Part shown: piece by piece, positions 8,834-18,524 of the stretch | How positions within the stretch are numbered: position 1 is the stretch's first letter | Layout: every line of letters begins with the position of its first letter | Origin: Rhizobium alarense | GTDB lineage: Bacteria > Pseudomonadota > Alphaproteobacteria > Rhizobiales > Rhizobiaceae | Assembly (NCBI RefSeq): GCF_021555155.1 | Contig: NZ_JAKGBU010000003.1 | Location: 69,645-119,860, forward strand | DNA length: 50,216 bases | Direction: 5' to 3' | Program-made: the position numbers and the translations under genes | The notes under the pieces: generated by a model | Told to the model about the DNA's origin: nothing | The model's database searches: none | What the model saw: only the letters and a program-made list of their open reading frames with translations

Positions 8834-9988
8834 ATGGTCCGTTGCCTGTTCCGCCTGTTTCTGGTTGTCCTGCTGCTGCCGCAGATCGCCGCGGCACAGG
8901 AGGAGGCAGGCTTCGAGACCAAGGCGAGGCAGATCTATCTCGTGGAGGCCGAGACGGGAACCGTGCTCTATGCGCGGGGCGAGGACGAGCCCGTGCCGGC
9001 GGCGTCGCTGGCCAAACTGATGACGGTCGCCGTCGTCTTCCGGGCCATTTCGGCCGGCGAGATCAGCCTCGACACCACCTACACCGTTTCCGAACACGCC
9101 TGGCGGACCGGCGGCGCGCCGTCCGGTACGGCGACGATGTTCGCGGCGCTGAAATCGAGCATCCGGATCGACGACCTGCTGCGCGGCGTGATGATCCAGA
9201 ATGCCAACGACGGCTGCATCATCCTGGCGGAAGGGCTTGCCGGCAGCGAGGCGGCCTTTGCCGGGCGCATGAACGCGGAAGCGCGCCGGATCGGCCTCAC
9301 GGTCTCGACCTTCGCCAACGCCACCGGGCTGCCGGATCCCGGCAACCGGGTGACGATGCGCGAACTCGTGCACCTCGCCCGCTACCTGCACGACACGTTC
9401 CCCGCCCTCTATGCCCGTTATTCCGAACCGGAATTCGAATGGAACCGCATCCTCCAGCGCAACAAGAACCCGCTGGTCGCCATGAAGATCGGCGTGGACG
9501 GGCTCGGCATGGGCTATGCGGACGGTTACGGCTTCGGACTCGTCTCGTCGGTCAATCGCGACGGGCGTCGGCTCTACCTCGCGATGGGCGGCCTGGAAAC
9601 CGACAAGGCGCGCATCGAGGAGGCGCGGCGCGTGATCGACTGGGCGATGACCGCCTTCGAGCGCCGGACGCTCTTTGCGGCGGGCGAGACGATTGCCGAG
9701 GCGAGCGTCTATGGCGGGGATGTCTCGCATGTGCCGCTGATGACGCCGGAGAAGGTTGACGTGTTCCTGCCTGTCGATAACGGCGAGCGGCTGAGCGCGC
9801 GCGTCGTCTACACCTGGCCGATCCGCGCACCGGTCAAGCCCGGCCTGCCGATGGGAACGCTGAGAATCTGGAACGGCGAGCGGCTGCTGCGCGAAGTGCC
9901 GCTCGAGACGGCCGCTGCCGTCGACGTCGGCACGCTGAAGGGCCGGGCGCTCGACGCACTCCAGGAACTCTTCTTCTTCTGGCTCTGA
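8834..9988 (+). CDS. D-alanyl-D-alanine carboxypeptidase family protein with degenerate active-site motifs
   Basis: Secreted penicillin-binding-protein-5-like fold, 384 residues. Signal peptide MVRCLFRLFLVVLLLPQIAA is followed by cleavage near AAAQE. The start at 8834 has a GAAGGGA ribosome site; an upstream ATG (8774) has none. The nucleophile motif is intact as SLAK (Ser58-Lys61). The second motif, normally SxN, is NAN (123-125), and the third, normally KTG, is GMG (225-227) in VDGLGMGYADG. The C-terminal PBP5-like beta domain is present (about 285-380). The family trims pentapeptides in the periplasm; with these substitutions activity is doubtful and a structural or altered role is possible. 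Co-directional with rlpA, tmk and holB. Confidence 0.85.
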   Translation: MVRCLFRLFLVVLLLPQIAAAQEEAGFETKARQIYLVEAETGTVLYARGEDEPVPAASLAKLMTVAVVFRAISAGEISLDTTYTVSEHAWRTGGAPSGTATMFAALKSSIRIDDLLRGVMIQNANDGCIILAEGLAGSEAAFAGRMNAEARRIGLTVSTFANATGLPDPGNRVTMRELVHLARYLHDTFPALYARYSEPEFEWNRILQRNKNPLVAMKIGVDGLGMGYADGYGFGLVSSVNRDGRRLYLAMGGLETDKARIEEARRVIDWAMTAFERRTLFAAGETIAEASVYGGDVSHVPLMTPEKVDVFLPVDNGERLSARVVYTWPIRAPVKPGLPMGTLRIWNGERLLREVPLETAAAVDVGTLKGRALDALQELFFFWL

Positions 9989-10119
9989 ACACGGCGCGCA
10001 ATTCCCGACATCGCGAGGTTTCAAGGTCCGTGGAGTTGCGCTAGTAAAGGGGGACTCGTCCAGGGCGCTGGACCTGATTGGCATGCCGGCCGAGAGCCGG
10101 CCCGAAGCGGAAATTGCGT

Positions 10120-10812
10120 TTGTCTGGCTCAACCGGATTGTTCATCACGTTCGAAGGCGGCGAGGGCGCGGGCAAGTCCACCCAGATCCGGCGGCTTGCC
10201 GAGGTGTTGCGCGCCCGCGGCCTTACCGTGCTGACCACGCGCGAGCCGGGCGGCTCGCCCGGGGCCGAAGCCGTCCGCCACGTTATTCTTTCGGGCGCTG
10301 CGGAGACCTTCGGTGTCCGCATGGAGGCCCTGTTGTTCGCCGCCGCCCGCAGCGACCATGTGGAGCAGGTGATCCGCCCGGCGCTCGAGAGGGGCGCGGT
10401 CGTGCTCTGTGACCGCTTCATGGACTCCTCGCGCGTCTACCAGGGCGTCACCGGCAACCTGGAGCCCGATTTCATCGCGGCGCTCGAGCGCGTGGCGATC
10501 AACGGCGTCGTGCCGGACTGCACGGTGATCCTCGACCTGCCCGCCAAGGACGGCCTGGAGCGCGCCCGCAGGCGCGCCACGCAGGCGGAGACCAAGCAGG
10601 ATCCGGACCGCTTCGAGAAGGAGGAACTGGACACCCACGAGAAGCGGCGCGAGGCCTTCCTCGACATTGCCGCGCGCGAGCCGCTGCGCTGCCGTGTGGT
10701 CGATGCCGCCGCCGGCGAGGACGCCGTCGCCGCGGAGATCCTCGCGATCGTGGAGCCGCTGCTGCCGATCGTCGCACATGGCGCAGCCCGGGGCCGGGAG
10801 ACGGCGTCGTGA
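10120..10812 (+). CDS. tmk: Thymidylate kinase
   Basis: Phosphorylates dTMP to dTDP. The P-loop GGEGAGKST is near the N-terminus, the DRF motif appears in [13 protein letters not shown], and an arginine-rich LID (ERARRRA) follows. Start is uncertain: TTG at 10120 gives the expected N-terminus (M)[15 protein letters not shown] and 230 residues, typical for rhizobia; a further TTG at 10078 would add 14 basic residues. The stop overlaps the holB start by four bases (GTGA), so the pair is translationally coupled, a common bacterial tmk-holB arrangement. Confidence 0.93.
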   Translation: MSGSTGLFITFEGGEGAGKSTQIRRLAEVLRARGLTVLTTREPGGSPGAEAVRHVILSGAAETFGVRMEALLFAAARSDHVEQVIRPALERGAVVLCDRFMDSSRVYQGVTGNLEPDFIAALERVAINGVVPDCTVILDLPAKDGLERARRRATQAETKQDPDRFEKEELDTHEKRREAFLDIAAREPLRCRVVDAAAGEDAVAAEILAIVEPLLPIVAHGAARGRETAS

Positions 10813-11840
10813 GCGACGATGCGCCCGGCGTGCTGGACGGCGCGGTGCCGCCGGGGGCGCAGACGCGCCTCTTCGGCCATGCGGCCGCCGAAACCTTTCT
10901 CGCCACGTCCTACCGCTCCGGCAAGGGCCATCATGCGATCCTCATCGAGGGGCCGGAAGGCATCGGCAAGGCGACGCTCGCCTTCCGTTTCGCCAACCAC
11001 GTGCTCAGCCACCCGGATCCGCTGGCCGCGCCGGCGGAGATGGCGGATCCCGACCCGGCAAGCGCCGTCAGCCGGCAGATCCTGTCCGGCGCCTCGCACA
11101 ACCTGCTGCACCTGTCGCGGCCCGTCGACGAGAAGACCGGCCGCGCCAAGGCGGCGATCACCATCGACGAGGTGCGCCGGGCGGGAAAATTCTTTGCGCA
11201 GACGTCCGGCACCGGCAACTGGCGCATCGTCATCGTCGATCCGGCGGACGACCTCAACCGCAATGCGGCGAACGCCATCCTCAAGATGCTGGAGGAACCG
11301 CCGCGGCGTTCGCTGTTCCTCGTGCTGACCCACGCGCCCGGCAAGCTGCTGCCGACGATCCGCTCGCGATGCATGCCGCTCTCGCTGTCGCCGCTGTCGC
11401 CCGACGATCTCTCAGCCGTTCTCGGTTCGCTGGGCGTCGCCCTGCCGGAGGCAAGCCGCCAGGCGGTGCTTGCGGCGGCCGGCGGCAGCGCCTCGGAGGC
11501 GCTGAAGCTCGTCAACTACGGCGGCTTCGACATCCTGGAGGTCTTCGGCGCGGCCGTCGGCGGCAAGGGTGTGGCGCGCAAGGAGGTGCACCGGCTCGCC
11601 GACGCGCTCTCCGCGAAGGACAGCGATACCGTGTTCGACTTCTTCTGCAGCCAGGCCGGCGGCTATGTCATGGCGCGGGCGCGGGAGGCGGCCAAGGCCG
11701 GCGACATCGTGGCGGCCGAGCGCATGGCCCGGCTGTCGTCCGACATCGGCGAGACGATCGCCACGGCGCGCGCCTACAATCTCGACCGCAAGCAGACGGT
11801 GCTCTCCCTGATCGACGGCATCGCCGCCGGCTGCCGGTGA
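10809..11840 (+). CDS. holB: DNA polymerase III subunit delta'
   Basis: Clamp-loader subunit, 343 residues, GTG start overlapping the tmk stop. A P-loop-like [13 protein letters not shown] lies near residue 40, followed by the long insertion typical of alphaproteobacterial delta' and the segment [14 protein letters not shown], the strongest family signature (about residues 154-167). The arginine-finger region is [10 protein letters not shown]. Cytoplasmic, part of the replisome. The gene ends two bases before the convergent TauE/SafE stop, with no room for a terminator between them. Confidence 0.92.
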   Translation: MSDDAPGVLDGAVPPGAQTRLFGHAAAETFLATSYRSGKGHHAILIEGPEGIGKATLAFRFANHVLSHPDPLAAPAEMADPDPASAVSRQILSGASHNLLHLSRPVDEKTGRAKAAITIDEVRRAGKFFAQTSGTGNWRIVIVDPADDLNRNAANAILKMLEEPPRRSLFLVLTHAPGKLLPTIRSRCMPLSLSPLSPDDLSAVLGSLGVALPEASRQAVLAAAGGSASEALKLVNYGGFDILEVFGAAVGGKGVARKEVHRLADALSAKDSDTVFDFFCSQAGGYVMARAREAAKAGDIVAAERMARLSSDIGETIATARAYNLDRKQTVLSLIDGIAAGCR

Positions 11841-11842
11841 GC

Positions 11843-12643
11843 TCAGGAGAAGGCGAGCTTGCTGCCGACCAGCGCCAGCGTCACGGCAAGCAGCGAGCCG
11901 ATGATGCGGTCCGGCAGCCGCGGCGCGAAATGGCTGCCGAGCATGATGCCCGGAACGGAGCCGACGAGCAGGCTCGTCAGCATCATCCAGTCCACTTCGC
12001 CGATCATCCAGTAGCCGAGCCCGCCGACGAGCGTCAGCGGCACCGCGTGCACGATGTCGGAGCCGACGATGTCGCGGATATGGAGCGAGGGGTAGAGCGC
12101 GAGCAGCACCGTCACGCCGAGCGCGCCCGCGCCGACCGAGGTGAGCGTCACCAGCGTGCCGAGCAGCAGGCCGAGCATGACGGTCAGCGTGGCGACGGTG
12201 GACGGTTCGACCGGCTTGCGGTCGCGCAGCCGATGGCGCATCCACTCGACGATGCGGCGGCGGAAGATGAGCAGAACGGCCGTCAGGATCAGCATGTAGC
12301 CGAGAAGCACGGTCACCGTGTGCACCGCATCGATGCTGCGCCGGTCGATGCCCGACATCAGCCAGAGCGTCAGCGCGGCGGCGGGCAGGCTGCCGGCCAT
12401 CAGCAGAAGGACGACACGCCAGTTGACCGTCTTGTTGCGGCCGTGCACGGCCGTCCCCGCGGTCTTGGTGATGGCGGCGTAGAGAAGATCGGTGCCGACC
12501 GCCGTGACCGGGTGGACGCCGAAGAGCAGCACGAGCAGCGGCGTCATCAGCGACCCGCCGCCGACGCCCGTCACTCCCACCAGAAGTCCCACGAAAAAGC
12601 CGGACACGGAAAAGAGCGGATCGAACGAACTGAGCGGGTCCAA
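11843..12643 (-). CDS. TauE/SafE family sulfite/organosulfur exporter-like membrane protein
   Basis: About 266 residues with eight or nine hydrophobic segments. The family signature GVGGGSLMTPLLVLLFG lies near residue 23 and its internal repeat GAGALGVTVLLALYP in the second half. TTG at 12643 is chosen because AAGGAAA lies nine bases upstream and the protein then begins (M)DPLSSFDPLFSVSGFF; an ATG at 12697 has no ribosome site and adds a polar tail. The family exports sulfite or sulfoacetate, or takes up other anions; the substrate here is unknown. Sulfur link to the cysI operon 10 kb away is speculative. Confidence 0.88.
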   Translation of the reverse strand: MDPLSSFDPLFSVSGFFVGLLVGVTGVGGGSLMTPLLVLLFGVHPVTAVGTDLLYAAITKTAGTAVHGRNKTVNWRVVLLLMAGSLPAAALTLWLMSGIDRRSIDAVHTVTVLLGYMLILTAVLLIFRRRIVEWMRHRLRDRKPVEPSTVATLTVMLGLLLGTLVTLTSVGAGALGVTVLLALYPSLHIRDIVGSDIVHAVPLTLVGGLGYWMIGEVDWMMLTSLLVGSVPGIMLGSHFAPRLPDRIIGSLLAVTLALVGSKLAFS

Positions 12644-12868
12644 GCGTGCGTTTCCTTTCGGTCCGACCGCCGCATACCCTAGTCGCGGGGTCGTCATTTG
12701 TGATTGGTTATCGCGCGCACCGTGCCGGAGTCAAGTTGGCCGACGCCAGGCTTGGCGTTCACGCTGCGGGGCGCCTTCGCGGCCCGGTGGAAAAACTTGC
12801 TGTTTCCCTGCCGCCTCGCATGGGCTAAGAGCGGCACGATATTCCGAGAAAACAGGCCGACGCCCTCC

Positions 12869-14419
12869 ATGACCGACACATCGCCTTTCTACATCACGAC
12901 CGCCATCTCCTACCCGAACGGCAAGCCGCATATCGGCCACGCCTACGAGCTGATGGCGACGGATGCGATGGCGCGTTTCCAGCGGCTCGACGGGCGGGAC
13001 GTGTTCTTCCTGACGGGCACCGACGAGCACGGCCAGAAGATGCAGCAGACGGCGCGCAGCGAAGGCATCACCGCCCAGGAACTCGCCGACCGCAACTCCG
13101 CCGAGTTCCGCCAGATGGCCGTGCTGCTGAATGCCTCCAACGACGACTTCATCCGCACCACCGAACCGCGCCACCACGAGGCCTGCAAGGCGATCTGGAA
13201 CCGGATGGCCGACAATGGCGACGTCTACAAGGACAGCTATGCCGGCTGGTATTCGGTGCGCGACGAGGCCTATTACCAGGAGGGCGAGACGGAGCTGCGC
13301 GCCGATGGCGTGCGCTACGGGCCGCAGGGCACGCCCGTCGAATGGGTCGAGGAGCAGAGCTACTTCTTCCGGCTTTCGGCCTATCAGGACAAGCTCCTCA
13401 GGCACTACGAGGACAATCCGGACTTTATCGGTCCGGCGGAGCGCCGCAACGAGGTGATCTCCTTCGTCAAATCCGGCCTCAAGGACCTGTCGATCTCGCG
13501 CACCACCTTCGACTGGGGCATCAAGGTGCCGAACGACCCGACGCATGTCATGTATGTCTGGGTCGACGCGCTGACGAACTACATCACCGCGACGGGCTAT
13601 CTCGACGGCCCGCAGGGTCCGCGCGCGAAATACTGGCCGGCGAACCTCCACATCATCGGCAAGGACATCATCCGCTTCCACGCGGTCTACTGGCCTGCCT
13701 TCCTGATGTCGGCCGGCCTGCCGCTGCCAAAACGCGTCTTCGCCCACGGCTTCCTGCTCAACAAGGGCGAGAAGATGTCGAAGTCGCTCGGCAACGTCGT
13801 CGATCCGGTGAACCTCGTCGCGCATTTCGGCCTCGACCAGATCCGCTATTTCTTCCTGCGCGAGGTTTCCTTCGGCCAGGACGGCAGCTACAGCGAGGAG
13901 GGGATCGCGACCCGAATCAATTCGGACCTCGCCAACGGCATCGGCAACCTCGCCAGCCGCTCGCTGTCGATGATCGTCAAGAACTGCGACGGGCAGATCC
14001 CTCTCTGCGGTGACCTGAGCGAAGCGGACGCGGCGATGCTGTCGGCCGCCGATGGCCTTGCCGCGATCTGCCGCGAGGAGATGAACCGCCAGCAGATCCA
14101 CAAGGCGCTCGCGGCGATCATTGCCGTCGTTTCCGAGGGCGACCGCTACTTCGCCGGCCAGGAGCCCTGGGCGCTGAAGAAGACAGACCCGGCGCGCATG
14201 GCGACCGTGCTCTATGTGACCGCCGAGGTGGTCCGGCAGGTGGCGATCCTGCTGCAGCCCTTCATGCCGGACTCCGCCGGCAAGCTGCTGGATCTCGTGG
14301 CGGCACCGGCCGGCAAGCGCACGTTTTCGGCGCTCGGCGCAGCCGGCCGGCTCGCCAGCGGCACGCCGCTGGAGGCGCCCAAGCCGGTCTTCCCGCGCTA
14401 CGTCGCGCCGGAAGCGTGA
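12869..14419 (+). CDS. metG: Methionyl-tRNA synthetase
   Basis: Class I aminoacyl-tRNA synthetase, 516 residues. HIGH motif is HIGHAYE near residue 20, KMSKS is [11 protein letters not shown] near 300. The connective region lacks the zinc-knuckle cysteines seen in E. coli MetG (the sequence is [11 protein letters not shown]), as in the shorter zinc-free form, and there is no C-terminal tRNA-binding extension. The start at 12869 gives [18 protein letters not shown], the expected N-terminus; the open frame further upstream is not conserved-looking. It is followed by tatD after 25 bases, the usual metG-tatD order. Confidence 0.96.
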   Translation: MTDTSPFYITTAISYPNGKPHIGHAYELMATDAMARFQRLDGRDVFFLTGTDEHGQKMQQTARSEGITAQELADRNSAEFRQMAVLLNASNDDFIRTTEPRHHEACKAIWNRMADNGDVYKDSYAGWYSVRDEAYYQEGETELRADGVRYGPQGTPVEWVEEQSYFFRLSAYQDKLLRHYEDNPDFIGPAERRNEVISFVKSGLKDLSISRTTFDWGIKVPNDPTHVMYVWVDALTNYITATGYLDGPQGPRAKYWPANLHIIGKDIIRFHAVYWPAFLMSAGLPLPKRVFAHGFLLNKGEKMSKSLGNVVDPVNLVAHFGLDQIRYFFLREVSFGQDGSYSEEGIATRINSDLANGIGNLASRSLSMIVKNCDGQIPLCGDLSEADAAMLSAADGLAAICREEMNRQQIHKALAAIIAVVSEGDRYFAGQEPWALKKTDPARMATVLYVTAEVVRQVAILLQPFMPDSAGKLLDLVAAPAGKRTFSALGAAGRLASGTPLEAPKPVFPRYVAPEA

Positions 14420-14444
14420 CGGACGCGACCGACAGGAGCCCTGG

Positions 14445-15224
14445 ATGCTGATCGATACCCACTGCCATCTGGACTTTCCCGACTTCGAGGCCGAGCGCGA
14501 CGCCATCGTCGCACGGGCCCACGCGGCCGGCGTCGGGCAGATGATCACGATTTCGACGCGGGTGAAGCGCTTTCCGGCGATCCTCGCCATCGCCGAAACC
14601 TATCCGTCCGTGTTCTGCTCGGTCGGCACCCACCCGCACAATGCGGACGAGGAGCTCGACGTCACGGTCGACGAGCTCGTCGCTCTTTCGAAACATCCGC
14701 GTGTCGTGGCGATCGGCGAGGCGGGGCTCGACTATTTCTACGACAACGCACCGCGCGACGCCCAGGCGATCGGGCTTCGCAACCATATCGCCGCCGCGCG
14801 CCAGACGGGCCTGCCGCTCGTCATCCACAGCCGCTCGGCGGACGCCGACATGGCGGCGATCCTGACCGAGGAGACGGGGAAGGGGGCATTCCCCTTCCTG
14901 CTCCACTGCTTTTCCTCCGGCCCGGACCTCGCCCGCGTCGGCGTCGACCTCGGCGGCTATGTCTCCTTCTCCGGCATCCTGACCTTCCCGAAGTCGGAGG
15001 AGCTGCGGCAGATCGCGAAGACCGTGCCGCCCGAGCGCATGCTGGTCGAGACCGACGCGCCCTATCTGGCGCCGAAACCGTTCCGCGGCAAACGCAACGA
15101 GCCGGCCTATGTGGCGCATACCGCGGCGGTGCTCGCCGAGACGCTCGGCGTCACGCCCGGGGAGATTGCGGCGATCACCACCGAAAACGCATTGCGCGTC
15201 TTCTCCAAGATGCCGAGGGTCTAG
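14445..15224 (+). CDS. tatD: TatD family metal-dependent hydrolase
   Basis: 259 residues, amidohydrolase-type TIM barrel of the TatD DNase family. Metal-binding signatures visible in order: DTHCHLD at the N-terminus, GEAGLDYF near 90, HSR near 128, HCFSSG near 153 and ETDAPYLAPKPFRG near 203. Family members are magnesium-dependent 3'-5' exonucleases or deoxyribonucleases in the cytoplasm. Sits in a run with metG and the metallo-beta-lactamase gene, only four bases before the latter, so probably one transcript. Confidence 0.92.
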   Translation: MLIDTHCHLDFPDFEAERDAIVARAHAAGVGQMITISTRVKRFPAILAIAETYPSVFCSVGTHPHNADEELDVTVDELVALSKHPRVVAIGEAGLDYFYDNAPRDAQAIGLRNHIAAARQTGLPLVIHSRSADADMAAILTEETGKGAFPFLLHCFSSGPDLARVGVDLGGYVSFSGILTFPKSEELRQIAKTVPPERMLVETDAPYLAPKPFRGKRNEPAYVAHTAAVLAETLGVTPGEIAAITTENALRVFSKMPRV

Positions 15225-15228
15225 GGCC

Positions 15229-16047
15229 TTGGCGTTCCGGCGGCGCTTCACCATCCTCGGCTGCGGCTCGTCACCCGGCGTGCCGCGCATCACCGGCGAC
15301 TGGGGTGCCTGCGACCCTGCCAATCCGAAGAACCGCCGCAGCCGCGCGGCCTTCCTCGTCGAGCAGATCGGCCCCGGCGGGCGAACCACGGTGGTCATCG
15401 ACACCGGTCCGGATTTTCGCGAGCAGATGATCGCGGCCGGCGTCGAGAATATCGATGCGGTCTTCTACAGCCATCCGCATGCCGACCACATCCACGGCAT
15501 CGACGACCTGCGCGGCTACGTGCTGCACAGCCGCCGCCAGGTGCCGATCTGGGCCGATTCCTTCACCATGGAGCGTATCCGCGAAGGCTTCGGCTATTGC
15601 CTGAAGACGCCGTCCGGCAGCATGTATCCGCCGATCGTCACGGAGAACCTGATCGCGCCGGTCGACGCGCCGGTGGTCATCGAAGGGGCAGGGGGCGCGA
15701 TCGCGTTCCAGCCCCTGCTCCAGATCCACGGCTCGATCCATTCGCTCGGCTTCCGCATCGGCGATGTCGCCTATTGCAGCGACGTCAGCGATTTTCCCGA
15801 CGAGACGGTCGGCAGGCTCGCCGGCCTCGACGTGCTGATCATCGATGCGCTGCAGCACAAGTTCCATTCGAGCCACCTGTCGATCGGCCAGGCGCTCGGC
15901 TGGATCGAACGGCTGGCGCCGAAGCGCGCGATCCTGACCCATATGCATGTGCCGCTCGACTACGAGACGGTGCGCCGCGAGACGCCCGAGCATGTGGAGC
16001 CGGCCTACGACCAGATGGCTTTCGAGATCGCCGTCGACGTTGCCTGA
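15229..16047 (+). CDS. MBL-fold metallohydrolase (PhnP-like)
   Basis: 272 residues of the metallo-beta-lactamase fold. Metal ligands appear as HPHADHIHG (HxHxDH, near residue 84), a downstream Asp/His in YCSDVSDFPDE, and LTHMH near 236. The N-terminal GCGSSPGVPRITGDWG is typical of the PhnP/RomA-like subgroup, which includes cyclic phosphodiesterases. TTG at 15229 is the only start that keeps this N-terminus; no strong ribosome site is seen, consistent with coupling to tatD four bases before. The actual substrate is unknown. Confidence 0.88.
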   Translation: MAFRRRFTILGCGSSPGVPRITGDWGACDPANPKNRRSRAAFLVEQIGPGGRTTVVIDTGPDFREQMIAAGVENIDAVFYSHPHADHIHGIDDLRGYVLHSRRQVPIWADSFTMERIREGFGYCLKTPSGSMYPPIVTENLIAPVDAPVVIEGAGGAIAFQPLLQIHGSIHSLGFRIGDVAYCSDVSDFPDETVGRLAGLDVLIIDALQHKFHSSHLSIGQALGWIERLAPKRAILTHMHVPLDYETVRRETPEHVEPAYDQMAFEIAVDVA

Positions 16048-16086
16048 CGTAACGGAAGCTCTCGGAAATAATCAATAAGTATCTGT

Positions 16087-17043
16087 TTATTTGCTGAAAT
16101 AAGGCTTCAGATTATCCCGGATACGGTCGAGAACGGTGGCGCCGGAGAGGTCCGGAACGAAATCCTGTCCGGTGATCGTCTCGTAGGCCTCGATATAGAC
16201 CCTGGAGGTCTGCTCGACGAGGTCGGCCGGGATTTCCGGCACCGGATCCTTGTAGGGGTCGCAGCGCTCGGTCACCCAGGCACGCACGAAATCCTTGTCG
16301 AAGCTCTTCGGCCGCGCGCCGGTTTCAAAACTCTCGGCGTAGCTTTCGGCGATCCAGTAGCGGCTGGAATCCGGCGTATGGATCTCGTCGGCGAGCACGA
16401 TGCGGCCGCTCTGGTCCGTGCCGAACTCGTATTTCGTGTCGACGAGGATCAGGCCGCGTTCGGCGGCGCGCTTTTGGCCGCGGGCAAAGAGCGCCAGCGC
16501 GTAGCCGGACACGGTGTCCCATTGTTCGTTGCTCAGCAGGCCCTGAGACAGGATGTCGCCGGCCGAGAGCGGCTCGTCGTGGCCGCCGTCGAAAGCCTTG
16601 CTGGTCGGCGTGATGATGGCCTCGGGAAGCTTCTCGTTGTCGCGCATGCCGTCCGGCAGCCGGATGCCGTACATGGCGCGCTCGCCGTTGCGGTACTTGG
16701 TGAGGATCGACGTGCTGGTCGTGCCGGCGAGATAACCGCGCACGACGATCTCGACCGGCAGGATGTCGAGCCGCTGGCCGATGACGACATTCGGGTCCGG
16801 ATAGTCGAGCACGTGGTTCGGGCAGATGTCGGCGGTTTCCTCGAACCAGTAGCGCGCCGTCTGCGTCAGCACCTGGCCCTTGAACGGGATCGAGGTCAGG
16901 ATGATGTCGAAGGCGGAGAGCCGGTCCGTCGCGATGATGATGCGCCGGCCGTCCGGCAGGTCGTAGTTCTCGCGCACCTTGCCCTTGTAGCGGTTCGGCA
17001 GTTCAGGAATATGGGCATCGGACAGAACGCGGAAACTGCTCAT
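16087..17043 (-). CDS. purC: Phosphoribosylaminoimidazole-succinocarboxamide synthase
   Basis: SAICAR synthetase of purine biosynthesis, 318 residues. The N-terminus [20 protein letters not shown] and the nucleotide-binding segment [11 protein letters not shown] are characteristic, with VDTKYEFG near residue 200 as the second signature. A GAGGAAAG site lies upstream of the chosen ATG; an upstream ATG at 17100 is not supported. It is of the longer type (about 310-320 residues) rather than the short one of about 250 encoded beside purS in many rhizobia, so a second purC may exist elsewhere in the genome. Transcribed alone, toward tatD/MBL. Confidence 0.94.
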   Translation of the reverse strand: MSSFRVLSDAHIPELPNRYKGKVRENYDLPDGRRIIIATDRLSAFDIILTSIPFKGQVLTQTARYWFEETADICPNHVLDYPDPNVVIGQRLDILPVEIVVRGYLAGTTSTSILTKYRNGERAMYGIRLPDGMRDNEKLPEAIITPTSKAFDGGHDEPLSAGDILSQGLLSNEQWDTVSGYALALFARGQKRAAERGLILVDTKYEFGTDQSGRIVLADEIHTPDSSRYWIAESYAESFETGARPKSFDKDFVRAWVTERCDPYKDPVPEIPADLVEQTSRVYIEAYETITGQDFVPDLSGATVLDRIRDNLKPYFSK

Positions 17044-17298
17044 CGAACCAGGGCTTTCCTCATGAGAATTGAGCCGAACGCTAAGCAGGCCGCAGGGCAC
17101 CGGTCAAGCCGCAAGGACCGGGTTTCCGGCATTTCCCTATGCGGTTAAGTTCCATAATCTATCTTATGCGATCTTTGCCTGTAGCCGCAAAGTTGGAATG
17201 GCCCGCCCTTTTGTGGGTTGGGTCTGGACGAACGCCGTGTCATCGCACGGATGCATGAAAGGAAGATCAGGCTGCAGCGAGCGACGCAGGCATGGTCC

Positions 17299-17769
17299 CT
17301 ATGCGGCGGCGACGTCCGCTCGAGCGTCCATGTAGGCCGATGGATTTGGCTCGTTTTTCATCATCGCCTTTCGCCACGCCTCCTGCTCGGCGTTTATCAG
17401 CGCCAGCTCCCAGACACAGGCGATAACAGGTCTTTTCACCGTGTCCATCGGCTCGGAGGCGGCATACAGCTTCCGATAGATATGCTGACACAGCACCGAT
17501 CCTTGTATCCACCAGTGAGCTGAGATGGAAACACCAAGTTCACCAGGATGGATGATCACGAAACCCATGCCATTGTCGTCGCCCTCGTCCGCAACACGCG
17601 GGAGAACGTCCTGCCGCACGAACGACTGCCCCAGGGCCACCATGGCTTTGTCGATCTTCCTGTTGTCCGCGACAAGGCCGTAGACTTTAAGCTTGAGGCC
17701 ACCGATGGCCCATTGGCCCAAATTTGAAACATCGCGAGGACGATAGATCTCGATTGTTCCAGAATTCAT
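17299..17769 (-). CDS. Hypothetical protein, 156 aa
   Basis: Begins MNSGTIEIYRPRDVSNLGQW with a GGAGTGAAG ribosome site; an ATG at 17880 is in frame but without such a site. Soluble, rich in aromatic residues (HWWIQGSVLCQHIYRK near the middle), no signal peptide. It looks like a single compact domain with acidic and basic patches. I do not recognise the family. It stands alone between purC and a secreted DUF4864 protein, and its codon use looks less GC-rich than the neighbours, which may mean later acquisition. Confidence 0.7.
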   Translation of the reverse strand: MNSGTIEIYRPRDVSNLGQWAIGGLKLKVYGLVADNRKIDKAMVALGQSFVRQDVLPRVADEGDDNGMGFVIIHPGELGVSISAHWWIQGSVLCQHIYRKLYAASEPMDTVKRPVIACVWELALINAEQEAWRKAMMKNEPNPSAYMDARADVAAA

Positions 17770-18080
17770 TGGCTTCACTCCATTCGACTCAAGGGTGCCA
17801 ATCGGTCGCCAATTGTAAAGGCAGACGGGCGCAATATGTGGTGGTCGGGCCTTTCCTGTTCGATGGCACACGTCCGACATGCGCGGCTCGAAGGCGCCGG
17901 TCCGGCAATATCACAAACAAGTGAAATATGCCGCAAAACATCAGCTGCCGGCCGTATCCCTCTATTTTCGTGTGAAAATCAAGTATTGCAATGAGCCGGT
18001 TCTCCGCGGCCGTCGGGCACCAGTCTCTTTCCAGTTTCGAGCGCTACGCTACCCTCTTGATCGGAAAAGGAGTGTGCGCC
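17770..18080. other. Intergenic region, no gene seen
   Basis: 311 bases between divergent genes. Moderately A/T-rich around 17915-17995, with a small inverted repeat TCAC-AAACAA-GTGA near 17911-17924 that could be a regulator site. No RNA gene, terminator or clear promoter identified. Confidence 0.35.
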
Positions 18081-18503
18081 ATGAAATTGCCTGCCGCCGT
18101 GTTCCTTTGCGTTTCCCTTACCGTCCTACCGCCGTCTGCGGCTATCGCCGACGAGCCGGTCGACACCGTGCAATCGGTCATCCAGCAGCAGATCGCCGCC
18201 TTCCTCAATGACGATGCGGCGGCGGCCTATTCTTTCGCCTCGCCGACGATCCGCGGCAAGTTTCCGTCCGAGAGCCAGTTCTTCGACATGGTGAAGCGCG
18301 GCTACGCGCCGGTCTACCGGCCCGGCAATTTCGCCTTCGGCCGCGCCAAGGTCTCCGGCGACACCGTCGTGCAGGAGGTGCTGATCTCCGGCTCCGACGG
18401 CAAGGACTGGACGGCGTTCTATCAGGTGGTGAAGCAGCCCGACGGCAGCTACAAGATCAACGGCGTGCACATGGTGAAGGCCGCACCGGGCTCCGCCATC
18501 TGA
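18081..18503 (+). CDS. Secreted DUF4864 family protein
   Basis: 140 residues with a signal peptide, MKLPAAVFLCVSLTVLPPSA, cleaved near AIADEP. The mature part matches the DUF4864 pattern, DTVQSVIQQQIAAFLNDDAA then ASPTIRGKFPSESQFFDMVK and a C-terminal DGSYKINGVHM, an NTF2-like/ketosteroid-isomerase-like cone. Ribosome site AAAAGGAGTG before the ATG decides the start. Periplasmic, function unknown. Convergent with tgt, 21 bases apart. Confidence 0.85.
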   Translation: MKLPAAVFLCVSLTVLPPSAAIADEPVDTVQSVIQQQIAAFLNDDAAAAYSFASPTIRGKFPSESQFFDMVKRGYAPVYRPGNFAFGRAKVSGDTVVQEVLISGSDGKDWTAFYQVVKQPDGSYKINGVHMVKAAPGSAI

Positions 18504-18524
18504 CGCGTCTTGTGAGTTAACGGC

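Noticed and set aside
10058-10101. Two small hairpins before tmk (GTCCAG/CTGGAC and GCCGGC/GCCGGC)
   Set aside because: Short GC stems expected by chance in this composition, without T-run; not called as terminators.
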